Assembly: GCA_052067355.1 (NCBI GenBank)
Contig: JBQHQH010000005.1
Location: forward strand, 46,068 to 110,067
DNA: 64,000 bases
DNA from: CABMKH01 sp040797625
Lineage (GTDB): Bacteria > Bacillota > Clostridia > Tissierellales > Tissierellaceae
Direction of reading: 5' to 3'
Under the pieces are notes generated by a model, which was not told where the DNA came from, made no database searches, and saw only the letters and a program-made list of their open reading frames with translations. This document shows positions 44,495-53,252 of this stretch, one piece after another (positions within the stretch are counted from its first letter, which is position 1; every line of letters starts with the position of its first letter). A program made the translations under genes and the position numbers.

Positions 44495-45889
44495 ATGAGA
44501 CTATCTAAAAAACTCAATTTAAGTTTTACAGCTTTAATATTTATTTCAATCATAATCATTTCATTTATATCTAACATCATGATAAATAATAGATTTGAAA
44601 ATTATTTAATTAAAGATAGAGAAGATAAATTTCAAATGATGCTTGAGGAAATAAATAATCTATATATAGATAACAACTTTCTATTAGATGAGATGGAACT
44701 AAAACACTATGCCCTAGCTGAAGATGTGAATATAATCATAAAAGATCTGAACGGAAAAATTTTGTATGATTCTAATACTAGAAATAGGATGAATATGAAT
44801 ATGAGGAGATGTATGCATAGTCAAGGCATGCATGGCATGAGAAAGATGATGGAAATCCCTGAAGGCAATTATGTAGAAAAGGTCTATACATTATCCCATA
44901 ATAATCAAGACTTAGGATATCTAGTTCTTGGTTACATAGATAATGCATATTTAACAGAAAGTGCTCTCATCTTTAAAAATACACTATATAAATCCTTCAT
45001 ATTATCCGGTATTATAACAATCTTAATTGCACTAATAGTCAGCATCATAATTTCCAAGAGATTGACTGATCCTCTGATAGATATTAGAAATACTGCTAAT
45101 GAAATTCAAGAGGGACATCTATCTGCACATTCTAAAGTAGACACAGATGTGAAAGAAATACTCGAACTATCAAAAGCTCTAAACTATTTAGGTAGCACTC
45201 TTTCCCATCAAGAAGATATTAGAAAGAGATATGCTTCAGACATATCCCATGAGCTTAGAACGCCATTGACCACTTTAAAAAGCCATCTTGAGGCTATAAT
45301 AGATGGAGTTTGGGAACCTACTAATGAGCATCTTGAAATCTTGATGTCAGAAATAACTAGACTTAGTAATTTAGTAGATGATCTGAAGGATTCCTTTAAT
45401 GCTGAAGAATATAATATTCAAATAGACAGAAGTAATTTTAATATTTCTCATGAATTACAAAATATAATAACATCCTTTACACCTCTATATAATCAAAAAA
45501 ATGCTACTATTGAATATGATATTGAAGACAATATAGATGTATTAATAGATAAGGATAGATTTAATCAAATAATAAACAATCTACTTTCCAACTCCCTTAG
45601 ATATATCAAGGATGATGGTAAAGTCTTTATAGACTTGAAAAAGTCTAATGATAATATTTTAATCACTCTAGAGGATAATGGAATAGGAATAAAGAAAAAA
45701 GATCTTCCCTTTATCTTTAATAGATTCTATCGTGCAGATAGTTCTAGAGATAAAAATACAGGTGGGACAGGACTCGGACTATCTATAGTAAAATCCATAG
45801 TTGAAGCACATGATGGAAATATAGATATAGAAAGTGAATATGGAGTAGGTACTAAGATAACTATCCAACTTCCAATAATAAATATATAG
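44495..45889 (+). CDS. sensor histidine kinase with Met/His/Cys-rich extracellular loop
   Basis: A 464-residue membrane kinase. Helix 1 is at about 12-30, an extracellular sensor covers about 31-160, and helix 2 is at about 168-188. HAMP follows (SKRLTDPLIDIRNTANEIQE), then the H-box SDISHELRTPLTTLKSHLEA (about residue 255), N-box FNQIINNLLSNSLRYI, G1 EDNGIGIKK, F-box and G2 GGTGLGLSIVKSIVEAHDG. The sensor contains MNMNMRRCMHSQGMHGMRKM at about residues 99-118: seven Met, two His and one Cys, a pattern expected of soft-metal binding. The ATG at 44495 was chosen because GGAGGG lies before it. The likely partner is the regulator at 41395-42084. Confidence 0.9.
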   Translation: MRLSKKLNLSFTALIFISIIIISFISNIMINNRFENYLIKDREDKFQMMLEEINNLYIDNNFLLDEMELKHYALAEDVNIIIKDLNGKILYDSNTRNRMNMNMRRCMHSQGMHGMRKMMEIPEGNYVEKVYTLSHNNQDLGYLVLGYIDNAYLTESALIFKNTLYKSFILSGIITILIALIVSIIISKRLTDPLIDIRNTANEIQEGHLSAHSKVDTDVKEILELSKALNYLGSTLSHQEDIRKRYASDISHELRTPLTTLKSHLEAIIDGVWEPTNEHLEILMSEITRLSNLVDDLKDSFNAEEYNIQIDRSNFNISHELQNIITSFTPLYNQKNATIEYDIEDNIDVLIDKDRFNQIINNLLSNSLRYIKDDGKVFIDLKKSNDNILITLEDNGIGIKKKDLPFIFNRFYRADSSRDKNTGGTGLGLSIVKSIVEAHDGNIDIESEYGVGTKITIQLPIINI

Positions 45890-45924
45890 AGAAAAATATA
45901 TCAGATAATCTGATATATTTTTCT
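45890..45924. terminator. bidirectional terminator between kinase gene and ABC operon
   Basis: AGAAAAATATATCAGAT / ATCTGATATATTTTTCT is a perfect 17-pair inverted repeat with a one-base centre and T-runs on both sides. Confidence 0.85.
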
Positions 45925-45932
45925 TAAAATGA

Positions 45933-46559
45933 TTAAGTCTCTCTATCTATTAAAATCAAACAAACTATTACCAATATAGTAGATATTATAAATAATTTGA
46001 CTTTACTAACATAATCTCCACTTATCATACCAAATAAATAAAGACTTCTCGTATACTTCCCCTTTGAAAATATTTCAAAGAAATAATATAAAAAAGAGAT
46101 TAAAATTCCAACTTCCATTTGTTTAAATATATAAGCAGACAACATTCCAATAACTCCAAGATAAAAAGAAGTGACAAATACTCCAAATAATATCTTTAAA
46201 AGATTAAAGTTCCCATCTAAAAAATACAATATGAATAATCCTATTAGAATAACTGCCATAAGCTCTACACATAGAATAATTATTCTAGAAAGTATAGTTC
46301 TCCAATAAGGCTGTGTTTTTATATATGCAAATTCATATATCTTAGTCTCATATTCTATTAAAGCAGTTTTAGCAAATAGAATTATTCCTATAGGAGATAT
46401 GAACTGTTCTACTATAAATATTATCCATTCTTCTGAAGGGCTGTCCTTATTTACCATAAAGAGAATAACTAATACATAGCTAAGGGATAGGAGTAGGTTT
46501 TTAAATGATAATATCTTTATATTATTTAGAAATAGCTTTTTTTCTAATTCTAAATCCAC
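45933..46559 (-). CDS. ABC-2-type membrane protein, last gene of the operon
   Basis: A 208-residue integral membrane protein with six hydrophobic helices and no catalytic motif. It resembles an ABC-2 permease subunit (SFKNLLLSLSYVLVILFMVN...FISPIGIILFAKTALIEYET...TQPYWRTILSRIIILCVELM). It starts with GTG behind GGGAGATG, overlapping the upstream permease gene by 38 bases. It probably pairs with that permease and the ATPase at 47678-48532. Confidence 0.7.
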   Translation of the reverse strand: MDLELEKKLFLNNIKILSFKNLLLSLSYVLVILFMVNKDSPSEEWIIFIVEQFISPIGIILFAKTALIEYETKIYEFAYIKTQPYWRTILSRIIILCVELMAVILIGLFILYFLDGNFNLLKILFGVFVTSFYLGVIGMLSAYIFKQMEVGILISFLYYFFEIFSKGKYTRSLYLFGMISGDYVSKVKLFIISTILVIVCLILIDRET

Positions 46560-47673
46560 TATCTATCATCTCCCTTTTTCTACCCCACAATTTCATAGCT
46601 ATAAAAAGTAGTATTATAGATAACAATGTATAGAAGATCCTGTTTATAAATATATCATGTTCAAAGATCTTAAATTCTGAATAAGGCACTATCCTATTAA
46701 ATCTAATTATATATTTTGTAATTTGATTTTCATGTATATTTGAACTATATATCCAGTAGATAAACTGTATTATAATTGGCACAACACCATTATCAAATAC
46801 AAGTTGAATTACATAGCTTAATGATGCAACAAACATAATAGTAGGCAAAATCCATAAGGTGGCATATTTGAAAAAGGCCATATAGGAAATAGGGTCTCCA
46901 TTTAATTTTGAAAACCCATGAAACATCCAAGTAGCATGACCTGCTACTATCAATACTATAAAAAAAGCAGTGAATACATTAGCTAAATATTTTCCCCCTA
47001 CATATTTAAAAGATGAGACTTCAGTAGTATATATAAACTCTCTTATGTCATATCTTTTATCCCTAACCAATGTAAAAGCAGTTATAAAAACCATAAAAAA
47101 TCCTAATGATATACCAATATAATCGGCAAAGAGCCTAGCATAGGCATTGGTAATCTTATCTTCTCTCAAAATAGCATCATATTCTGCTTTTTCTACTTCA
47201 TAAGATTCTCTATTAATCAATGAGTGATATCGATCTTCACCATATAAGCTATTTCCTCCTAAAGATTCATTTACCCTCTCTCTAATATTTTGAAATTCAT
47301 CCTTAGTAATATTAAAAGACTTATTCTCAAACTCCTCAACAGCTTCCTTTAAAATCCTTCTCTGTTTATCATCTAGCTTTTCATATATTCTACTTATTCC
47401 TTTAACCTTCAATGTATCTCCCATTTCATAGTCAACCTTCATATTTTCATATACAAGTTTTACAATCTCATCATTACTAATCAATAATCCTATTTCACTT
47501 TCATTCCACATTATCTCAGCATCTATCCTAGGAGGTATGGGTTTCACCCACCATCTCTTTATATCTCCTATAAATTGAGTGTAATAAAATAAAAAAGTAG
47601 ATACTACCAAGATAATAATAGTAAGACTTGTAAGTTGGTGTTTTAACTCTTTTATAAAAATCTTTCTAAACAT
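46522..47673 (-). CDS. ABC transporter permease (ABC-2 type) with large external loop
   Basis: A 383-residue protein. Helix 1 is at about 15-30, a roughly 140-residue extracytoplasmic domain rich in charged residues follows, and five to six helices lie at about 185-370. This is the layout of LptF- or ABC-2-type export permeases with an extracellular domain between helices 1 and 2. RBS GAAGGAG. It starts four bases after the ATPase gene, so the two are translationally linked. The substrate is unknown; the second ABC module and peptidase fusion in the same operon suggest peptide or envelope traffic. Confidence 0.78.
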   Translation of the reverse strand: MFRKIFIKELKHQLTSLTIIILVVSTFLFYYTQFIGDIKRWWVKPIPPRIDAEIMWNESEIGLLISNDEIVKLVYENMKVDYEMGDTLKVKGISRIYEKLDDKQRRILKEAVEEFENKSFNITKDEFQNIRERVNESLGGNSLYGEDRYHSLINRESYEVEKAEYDAILREDKITNAYARLFADYIGISLGFFMVFITAFTLVRDKRYDIREFIYTTEVSSFKYVGGKYLANVFTAFFIVLIVAGHATWMFHGFSKLNGDPISYMAFFKYATLWILPTIMFVASLSYVIQLVFDNGVVPIIIQFIYWIYSSNIHENQITKYIIRFNRIVPYSEFKIFEHDIFINRIFYTLLSIILLFIAMKLWGRKREMIDSGFRIRKKAISK

Positions 47674-47677
47674 AGAT

Positions 47678-48532
47678 CTACAACTCCTTCATAAGTTTCA
47701 TATAGGCATCCTCTAGGCTTGGATAAGTTGTCTCTGCATTTGAAGAAGGCTTATCTTTAGACATGATCTTCAGCATAGCCCTATCTTCATCAAGGATTGA
47801 TGATACCACTATAAAATCTCTACTGTATTCTTCTACCTTATGAATATCAGTTGAAACATTCCATACATATCCTTTTGCGCTTTCAATCATAGAGTTAACT
47901 GTACCATTATAGATAATCTTTCCTCTATTTAAAACAGATAGAGTATTACAGCTTAAAGCTATATCTTCAACTATATGGGTAGACAGAAGAACTGTCTTCT
48001 CTTTTCCTATTTCAGATAGCATCTTTCTAATTTTAATTCTCTCTTCTGGATCAAGGCCTACTGTTGGTTCATCTACTATTAATACTTTTGGATCTCCTAT
48101 TATTGCAACAGCTATTCCCAATCTTCTCTTCATCCCCCCTGAAAGTGCCTTGGTCTTTACCTTAAACAGATCTTTGAGATGAACTTCCTCTAGTCTATCC
48201 ATTATCTCTCTTCTAGAATAGTTTTTGTTGGAAAGTGCAGCAAAGTAATCTAATACTTCATATACTGTAAAATTAGGATAGAAGGAAAATTCTTGTGGAA
48301 GATAGCCTATTATCTTTCTTATCTCCCTTTTATTTTCAATATCTATTCCATCAAAGTAAACCTTACCTGAAGTTTTAGGTGTCAAAGTTGAAAGTATCTT
48401 CATAAAAGTTGTCTTGCCAGCACCATTAGGCCCTAAAAGCCCATGTATTCCTGTATTTATATTGATATTTATATTATCTAGAACTCTTTTTTGACCGTAG
48501 TTCTTAGTCAATTGAGTAACCTCAATGTTCAT
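47678..48532 (-). CDS. ABC transporter ATP-binding protein (second module)
   Basis: A 284-residue ATPase: Walker A GPNGAGKTTFMKI (about residue 35), Q-loop GYLPQEFSFYPNF, signature ALSGGMKRRLGIAVAI, Walker B VLIVDEPTVGLDPEERIKI and H-loop LLSTHIVEDI. The C-terminal 70 residues contain the PSLEDAYMKL motif, which the first ATPase of this operon also ends with (TPSLEDAYV), so the two are paralogues. The start follows GGAGGAAAATC. It overlaps the 101-residue gene by 11 bases. Confidence 0.92.
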   Translation of the reverse strand: MNIEVTQLTKNYGQKRVLDNINININTGIHGLLGPNGAGKTTFMKILSTLTPKTSGKVYFDGIDIENKREIRKIIGYLPQEFSFYPNFTVYEVLDYFAALSNKNYSRREIMDRLEEVHLKDLFKVKTKALSGGMKRRLGIAVAIIGDPKVLIVDEPTVGLDPEERIKIRKMLSEIGKEKTVLLSTHIVEDIALSCNTLSVLNRGKIIYNGTVNSMIESAKGYVWNVSTDIHKVEEYSRDFIVVSSILDEDRAMLKIMSKDKPSSNAETTYPSLEDAYMKLMKEL

Positions 48533-48827
48533 AATAGATTTTCCTCCTCACTTCTATAAATGAAAGATATTCGTAAACTTGAGATGCAATTAAAAAAACC
48601 AAAGTAGATATCCCCAATGATATCACTTCTATACCACATTTAAAAAACAAAGCCAATGCAATAGCAGTAGGTATTCCAAATATCCATAATGTCCAACGAA
48701 GTTGTATTTTCCTTACCAACCTTTTATTTTCTCTAACCCTTTTAATTTGAGCATCATCATATTCTAAAATTCTAATTCTTCTCCAAACCTCATCTAGATA
48801 TTTTCTATTCTCTTGGTTCTCCTTCAC
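48522..48827 (-). CDS. small two-helix membrane protein next to ECF sigma gene
   Basis: A 101-residue protein. The first 40 residues are soluble and strongly charged (KYLDEVWRRIRILEYDDAQI...NKRLVRKIQLRW), followed by helices at about 46-62 and 67-85. A cytoplasmic N-terminal segment plus membrane hairpin right after an ECF sigma gene is the usual place for an anti-sigma factor, so that is the best guess; there is no zinc-binding HxxxCxxC motif. It overlaps the following ATPase gene by 11 bases and starts 14 bases after the sigma gene. Confidence 0.6.
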   Translation of the reverse strand: MKENQENRKYLDEVWRRIRILEYDDAQIKRVRENKRLVRKIQLRWTLWIFGIPTAIALALFFKCGIEVISLGISTLVFLIASQVYEYLSFIEVRRKIYYEH

Positions 48828-48841
48828 CTATTACACCTCCA

Positions 48842-49375
48842 TTAATTACATTCCCTGTTATAAAGCTCTTTTAGCTTCTTTCTCCCACGAAAAATAGTTA
48901 TTTTAACTTGAGCCAAGCTTATTCCCAATACCTCAGATATCTCTTTATAAGACAACTCTTGAAAAGCAAATAAATAGAGTACTTTTTTGTACTTATGATT
49001 TAGATCTTTAAAATTTTTCATGAACCATTCTCTCTTCTCTTTATCTACTATCTGTTCTTCAGGTATTTGTTCTTTAGGAGAAAAAGTGGAAATGATATTT
49101 AAATCTAAAACCATATTTTTATTGTTCTTTCTAATATAATCTATAGCCTTGTTATGGATAATAGAGAACAGATAAGCTTTTAAAGTACTATAACTTTTAA
49201 TCCTTTCTCTATGCACATAAAATGAAGCAAAACTATCCTGAACTATATCTTCAGCTGCATAATAATCTTTTAATATACTTGCTGCAAAATTTACAGCGTC
49301 ATTTCTATATTTAACTACAAACTCCTCAAAAGCTTCCTCATTTCCTGCCTTTAACAACTCTACCTGCTCATCCAC
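48842..49375 (-). CDS. ECF-type RNA polymerase sigma factor
   Basis: A 177-residue sigma-70-family protein lacking regions 1 and 3. Region 2: NEEAFEEFVVKYRNDAVNFA, then DYYAAEDIVQDSFASFYVH (the core-binding D-x-x-Q motif) and LKAYLFSIIHNKAIDYIRK. Region 4: YKKVLYLFAFQELSYKEISE and VLGISLAQVKITIFRGRKKL, the helix-turn-helix reading the -35 box. The GTG at 49375 follows GGAGGTG by five bases; frames upstream overlap the preceding permease and lack a site. It sits in the middle of the ABC operon and probably directs the operon's own ECF-like promoter (53218-53245). Confidence 0.93.
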   Translation of the reverse strand: MDEQVELLKAGNEEAFEEFVVKYRNDAVNFAASILKDYYAAEDIVQDSFASFYVHRERIKSYSTLKAYLFSIIHNKAIDYIRKNNKNMVLDLNIISTFSPKEQIPEEQIVDKEKREWFMKNFKDLNHKYKKVLYLFAFQELSYKEISEVLGISLAQVKITIFRGRKKLKELYNRECN

Positions 49376-49394
49376 CTTTTCACCTCCAGGCATA

Positions 49395-50141
49395 CTACTG
49401 TCTTTCTTTTTTTCTACATGCATATGATAAAAATACCATTCCTAATATTATAAATCCTAATCTAGAATAGATAAATGATATTGACAATTCAAAAGGAACA
49501 CTTTCCACTTTCCTTCCAATGAGCATCATAATAGAATACATATCAAAGAAATTATTTCCAAATATATCTGCCCAGATAGGCACTATGTTACTACCAAGTG
49601 TTAGACTTCCCATTAAAAAAGCAATTGGAAATAATGCATATATAAATTTTACATTGATTTTACCTAGAACCATACTCAGTCCTAAGAAGAATATAGAAGT
49701 TGGCAATAAAAACGCAATAATTAACTTAATAAATCCGCCAAATCCCTCATATCCAAACATAAATCTATAATATATAAAGCTCATAATAATAGGAACTAAA
49801 GCTGTCAATATAGATACAGCAAATACAACAGAGGATTTTAACATATAATATTGAATTTGGGAGATAGGCGTAGAATATATAATACTTCTCACTCGTATTT
49901 CCCTTTCACTAAATACCCTTGATATAATAAATATCATGGAAACCATCAACAATGGAGAAATTAGATTTAGAAAAAGGGTATAGGTCCAATCTGAAAAAGG
50001 TGCTGTTCCCATATATCCACCTACCACTAATCTAGTTAGAAAATCATATGTGCTTGCCATAATCAATAAAAGAATATATAGATACTTTTTAGACCATATG
50101 ATTCTCTTAATTTCATATTTAAATAGGATAATACTATTCAA
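49395..50141 (-). CDS. ABC transporter permease (first module)
   Basis: A 248-residue membrane protein with six hydrophobic helices: about 15-32, 55-75 (SPLLMVSMIFIISRVFSERE), 100-125, 135-155, 160-180 and 220-240. SEREIRVRSIIYSTPISQIQYYMLKS after helix 2 is the conserved cytoplasmic coupling segment of ABC-2 permeases. The start is TTG (50141) behind GAGGAGG. It overlaps the end of the peptidase-fusion gene by eight bases, so it is the second permease half for the ATPase at 52304-53197. Confidence 0.78.
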   Translation of the reverse strand: MNSIILFKYEIKRIIWSKKYLYILLLIMASTYDFLTRLVVGGYMGTAPFSDWTYTLFLNLISPLLMVSMIFIISRVFSEREIRVRSIIYSTPISQIQYYMLKSSVVFAVSILTALVPIIMSFIYYRFMFGYEGFGGFIKLIIAFLLPTSIFFLGLSMVLGKINVKFIYALFPIAFLMGSLTLGSNIVPIWADIFGNNFFDMYSIMMLIGRKVESVPFELSISFIYSRLGFIILGMVFLSYACRKKERQ

Positions 50142-52314
50142 TTTCTAACGCCTCCTCAGTAAGATTCATTTCTTTAAGAAATTCATGGTAAGTTAAATTC
50201 TTTAACAAATGATCTCTATATACTCTCTGAATTCCTTCTAAGAAAACTCTTTCTCCCTGTATTTCTTCTCCTTTTAAGAGCTTAAGAGGCATCAAATAAT
50301 ATAATTCAGATTGCCTTTTCTCCATCTCTAAAGACCTAATAAAATCTTTATTTAATCTTTCTTTCATATCGTCATTTTTTATATAATAATAATTCTTAAG
50401 TTCATCTACTCTCCGTTCCCAAGCCATTAAAAATACATTTGATGGAATATCTCCAAACTCTCTTTGTATATATTTATAGGAAAAATAATTTGCCAATCCT
50501 TCACTAGACCAAGGAGTATCTTCTATAACATTCACCCCTGTTCCCCACCATTGATGAGCCATTTCATGAGCTATAAGATTTATATCATTTGCATAGATAT
50601 CTACCTTCCTGAAATCCTCTATTTCTCCATTTTTATCAAATATAGAATACATACTATTATCACGATTTATAGCATTTTCTGAAAAAGTTATAACATTTTC
50701 TGAAGAGTGACCACCTCTTTTATATAGAGGAACTTCAGCAATCTTTAAAGGATATTCTCTTGAATAATATTCTCCAATATTTTCAATATAATATTTAGCC
50801 ATATTCTCTATATGTTCCTGTATCTTCATATTTTTCACATATTCTTCATGTCTTGTTGTATAGTAAAATTCAATGATCATATTTTCAATCTGAATTTCAC
50901 TTTTTTTATAATCAGATCCAAATGCGCCAATATCAAAAGTATGGGATCTATATTCAAATATCCACTTTTTCCTACCATTTACTTCTTCTACATCTATAAG
51001 TCTTCCTGGTGTTACCATAGTCAAATGATCTGGTGCTGTATAGTATCCAGAGATATCTATTATATTTCCTTCTTCAACTAAGGGTCTAAAAATCCAATTA
51101 GAAACTTCAAGTAGATATATGCTTTCCTTGGAAATATATCCAGGCATACTCCTTCCTACACCATTTTTCTCATATTTTACTCTGCCCTCATAACTGATTA
51201 CTATATTTACTCTTTCAGTATTAGGTATAGCTAATTCAATAATATTTTCATCTTTGATTTTTTTATATTCTATCTCTTCCCCATTAACTTTTATAGATTT
51301 TATTTTCAGTCCTTCATTTACATTAAATTTTATAGTGTTTGAACCTCTATTTAAAAAATCATATGAAACACAGGCAGACATCTCACTATTTTCACTGTCA
51401 AAATCAACTTCTGGATGAATCCCCTCTAGATAGATATCTCTATCTATGGAAATATTAAAATTCTTAATTAAATCCATAGTATAGGGCTCTTTAGCATAAG
51501 CAAACCCACTTCCCAATACAGTAAGTATAACTAGAATTAATATTCCCTTATTTTTAATATTGACTAGAAATGAACTACTTGCCCCAAATCCATATCTCCT
51601 TCTAAACAGTAGTCCTATAGAAAGTATAGCTAAAGAAATAAAAAGCCATAATATCCTGTTGTAGATAACTGATTGACTTACAGGCCCAATTCCTGAGAAA
51701 TCTGAGATGATATCAATATTTGTATCTATCCAAGTAAATAAATAGTTGTTTGATGTTAAACTCTTTATGAAGATTATCCCAAAAGTTATAATACCTATAT
51801 CTATACTTTCAGTCATAAGATAGAATCCAGCTATTATCAAAATAGAAAATAGTAGTGTTGGGAAAAACACCATAAAATAACTAAATATATAAGGAGATAT
51901 CTCAGTTGGAATACCATATACTATTTTCTGTATAGACATGACTATCAACATCCCAATTATAGTTGTTACAATGGCATAAAATACTATGGAAATAATTCGA
52001 GTCTTTATTATATCTAAATAGTCTATATTTGATTCCACAATGGTTTTGCTTCTCTTTCTCCTATCCTTATCTAAGGTCAATACAGTAAACAATGAAAACA
52101 AAATAGAAGCTATTGTAGCTCCAAATTTTGCAGAACTAAATGATATGACTGATGGAGTTCTTCTTATGTAAAACAAGTCAAAATCATTAGTCATATTAAT
52201 GGAATTGATTCCCATTACTAATGCAATATATGTAGCTAAAATCAATAGAATTATACTCTTAGATTTAAACATATATTTAACTTCATTTTTAAATAATAAG
52301 AATTTACATTGCAT
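50134..52314 (-). CDS. ABC permease fused to M1-family metallopeptidase
   Basis: A 726-residue fusion. Residues 1 to about 280 form a permease-like part with six or seven helices, including TLDKDRRKRSKTIVESNIDY as coupling segment. The rest lies outside the membrane: a beta-rich domain and an M1 (gluzincin) catalytic domain with HEMAHQWWGTG at about residue 585 and the downstream zinc-ligand Glu in PWSSEGLANYFSYKY. The GxMEN exopeptidase motif is reduced to GGHSSENVITF, so substrate choice may differ from aminopeptidase N. Similar fusions occur in other Firmicutes and Bacteroidetes with unknown substrates. It overlaps the ATPase gene by 11 bases. Confidence 0.88.
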   Translation of the reverse strand: MQCKFLLFKNEVKYMFKSKSIILLILATYIALVMGINSINMTNDFDLFYIRRTPSVISFSSAKFGATIASILFSLFTVLTLDKDRRKRSKTIVESNIDYLDIIKTRIISIVFYAIVTTIIGMLIVMSIQKIVYGIPTEISPYIFSYFMVFFPTLLFSILIIAGFYLMTESIDIGIITFGIIFIKSLTSNNYLFTWIDTNIDIISDFSGIGPVSQSVIYNRILWLFISLAILSIGLLFRRRYGFGASSSFLVNIKNKGILILVILTVLGSGFAYAKEPYTMDLIKNFNISIDRDIYLEGIHPEVDFDSENSEMSACVSYDFLNRGSNTIKFNVNEGLKIKSIKVNGEEIEYKKIKDENIIELAIPNTERVNIVISYEGRVKYEKNGVGRSMPGYISKESIYLLEVSNWIFRPLVEEGNIIDISGYYTAPDHLTMVTPGRLIDVEEVNGRKKWIFEYRSHTFDIGAFGSDYKKSEIQIENMIIEFYYTTRHEEYVKNMKIQEHIENMAKYYIENIGEYYSREYPLKIAEVPLYKRGGHSSENVITFSENAINRDNSMYSIFDKNGEIEDFRKVDIYANDINLIAHEMAHQWWGTGVNVIEDTPWSSEGLANYFSYKYIQREFGDIPSNVFLMAWERRVDELKNYYYIKNDDMKERLNKDFIRSLEMEKRQSELYYLMPLKLLKGEEIQGERVFLEGIQRVYRDHLLKNLTYHEFLKEMNLTEEALEIE

Positions 52315-53197
52315 TCTCAGTTTCCCCCTTCAACATACAATATACATAGGCATCTTCTAGAGAAGGGGTTGCTTTTTCAAAAGATGATGGTAGATTGTCA
52401 GATACTACCTTATATCTAGTTCCATTTAAAGTAACAACTGTTGAGGTAATCTTAAACTCACCACTTATTTCACTTTCTAATATCTTTTCTCTATTGTTTC
52501 CTGTAATCTCTATAATCCCCACATGTCCTAAAGCTTCTTTAACTAATTTATTAGGCTCTCCAACAAAGAGTATCTTCCCCTTATTTAAAACTATAATATA
52601 ATTACATATGGCCTCTATATCTTCAATAATATGAGTAGATAGTATAACTATTTTCTCCTTTGAACCTTCAGAAAATAGATTTCTAAACCTAATCCTCTCT
52701 TCTGGATCCAGACCCACTGTAGGCTCGTCAACTATTAAGAGTTCTGGGCTATTGAGTATTGCTTGAGCAATACCTACCCTTTGCTTTTGTCCACCTGAAA
52801 GAGTCTTTATCTTGAACTTCCTCTTCTCTTCTAGGCTTGTCATACTAATAGCTCTATTGATGGCTTCTATTTTGTTCTTATTTATGCCTTTTAAACATGC
52901 CATATAATCCAAAAATTCTTCTATTCTCAGCTCTTCATACAATCCGAAGTCTTGGGGCAAATACCCTAGTCTCTCTTTAAGATATCTTTCATTCTCATTT
53001 AGGGGAATTCCATCTATAGTAATCTTCCCTCTTGTAGGAAGTAATTGCCCTACTAACATCTTCATAATTGTACTCTTCCCAGCACCATTTGGCCCTAAAA
53101 ATCCAATCATTGCTGGTGAATTAATTTCTAAGCTGAGATTTTCAATAGCTTTTAAATCTTTATATTCCTTACTTATATTATCTAATTTTATTTGCAC
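52304..53197 (-). CDS. ABC transporter ATP-binding protein (first module)
   Basis: A 297-residue ATPase with Walker A GPNGAGKSTIMKML (about residue 37), Q-loop GYLPQDFGLYEEL, signature TLSGGQKQRVGIAQAI, Walker B LLIVDEPTVGLDPEERIRF and H-loop ILSTHIIEDI. The C-terminal tail carries TPSLEDAYVYCMLKG. It leads the eight-gene operon. The GTG at 53197 was chosen because GGAGA lies nine bases before it; a GTG three codons earlier abuts that site. The only promoter-like sequence upstream is of ECF type. Confidence 0.92.
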   Translation of the reverse strand: MQIKLDNISKEYKDLKAIENLSLEINSPAMIGFLGPNGAGKSTIMKMLVGQLLPTRGKITIDGIPLNENERYLKERLGYLPQDFGLYEELRIEEFLDYMACLKGINKNKIEAINRAISMTSLEEKRKFKIKTLSGGQKQRVGIAQAILNSPELLIVDEPTVGLDPEERIRFRNLFSEGSKEKIVILSTHIIEDIEAICNYIIVLNKGKILFVGEPNKLVKEALGHVGIIEITGNNREKILESEISGEFKITSTVVTLNGTRYKVVSDNLPSSFEKATPSLEDAYVYCMLKGETENAM

Positions 53198-53217
53198 TTT
53201 TATCACTCTCCACTATA

Positions 53218-53245
53218 TATTCGAAAACAGGAGGAAAAAGTTACA
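53218..53245 (-). promoter_or_regulatory. ECF-sigma-type promoter of the ABC/M1/sigma operon
   Basis: On the minus strand TGTAAC (53245-53240), a 16-base spacer starting with TTTTT, and CGAATA (53223-53218). ECF promoters of Firmicutes have the form TGAAAC-N16-CGTA with a T-tract after the -35 box, so this fits well. It lies between the EIIB-side palindromic terminator and the operon's first gene; no sigma-A promoter was seen there. Confidence 0.6.
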
Positions 53246-53252
53246 AAAATAA

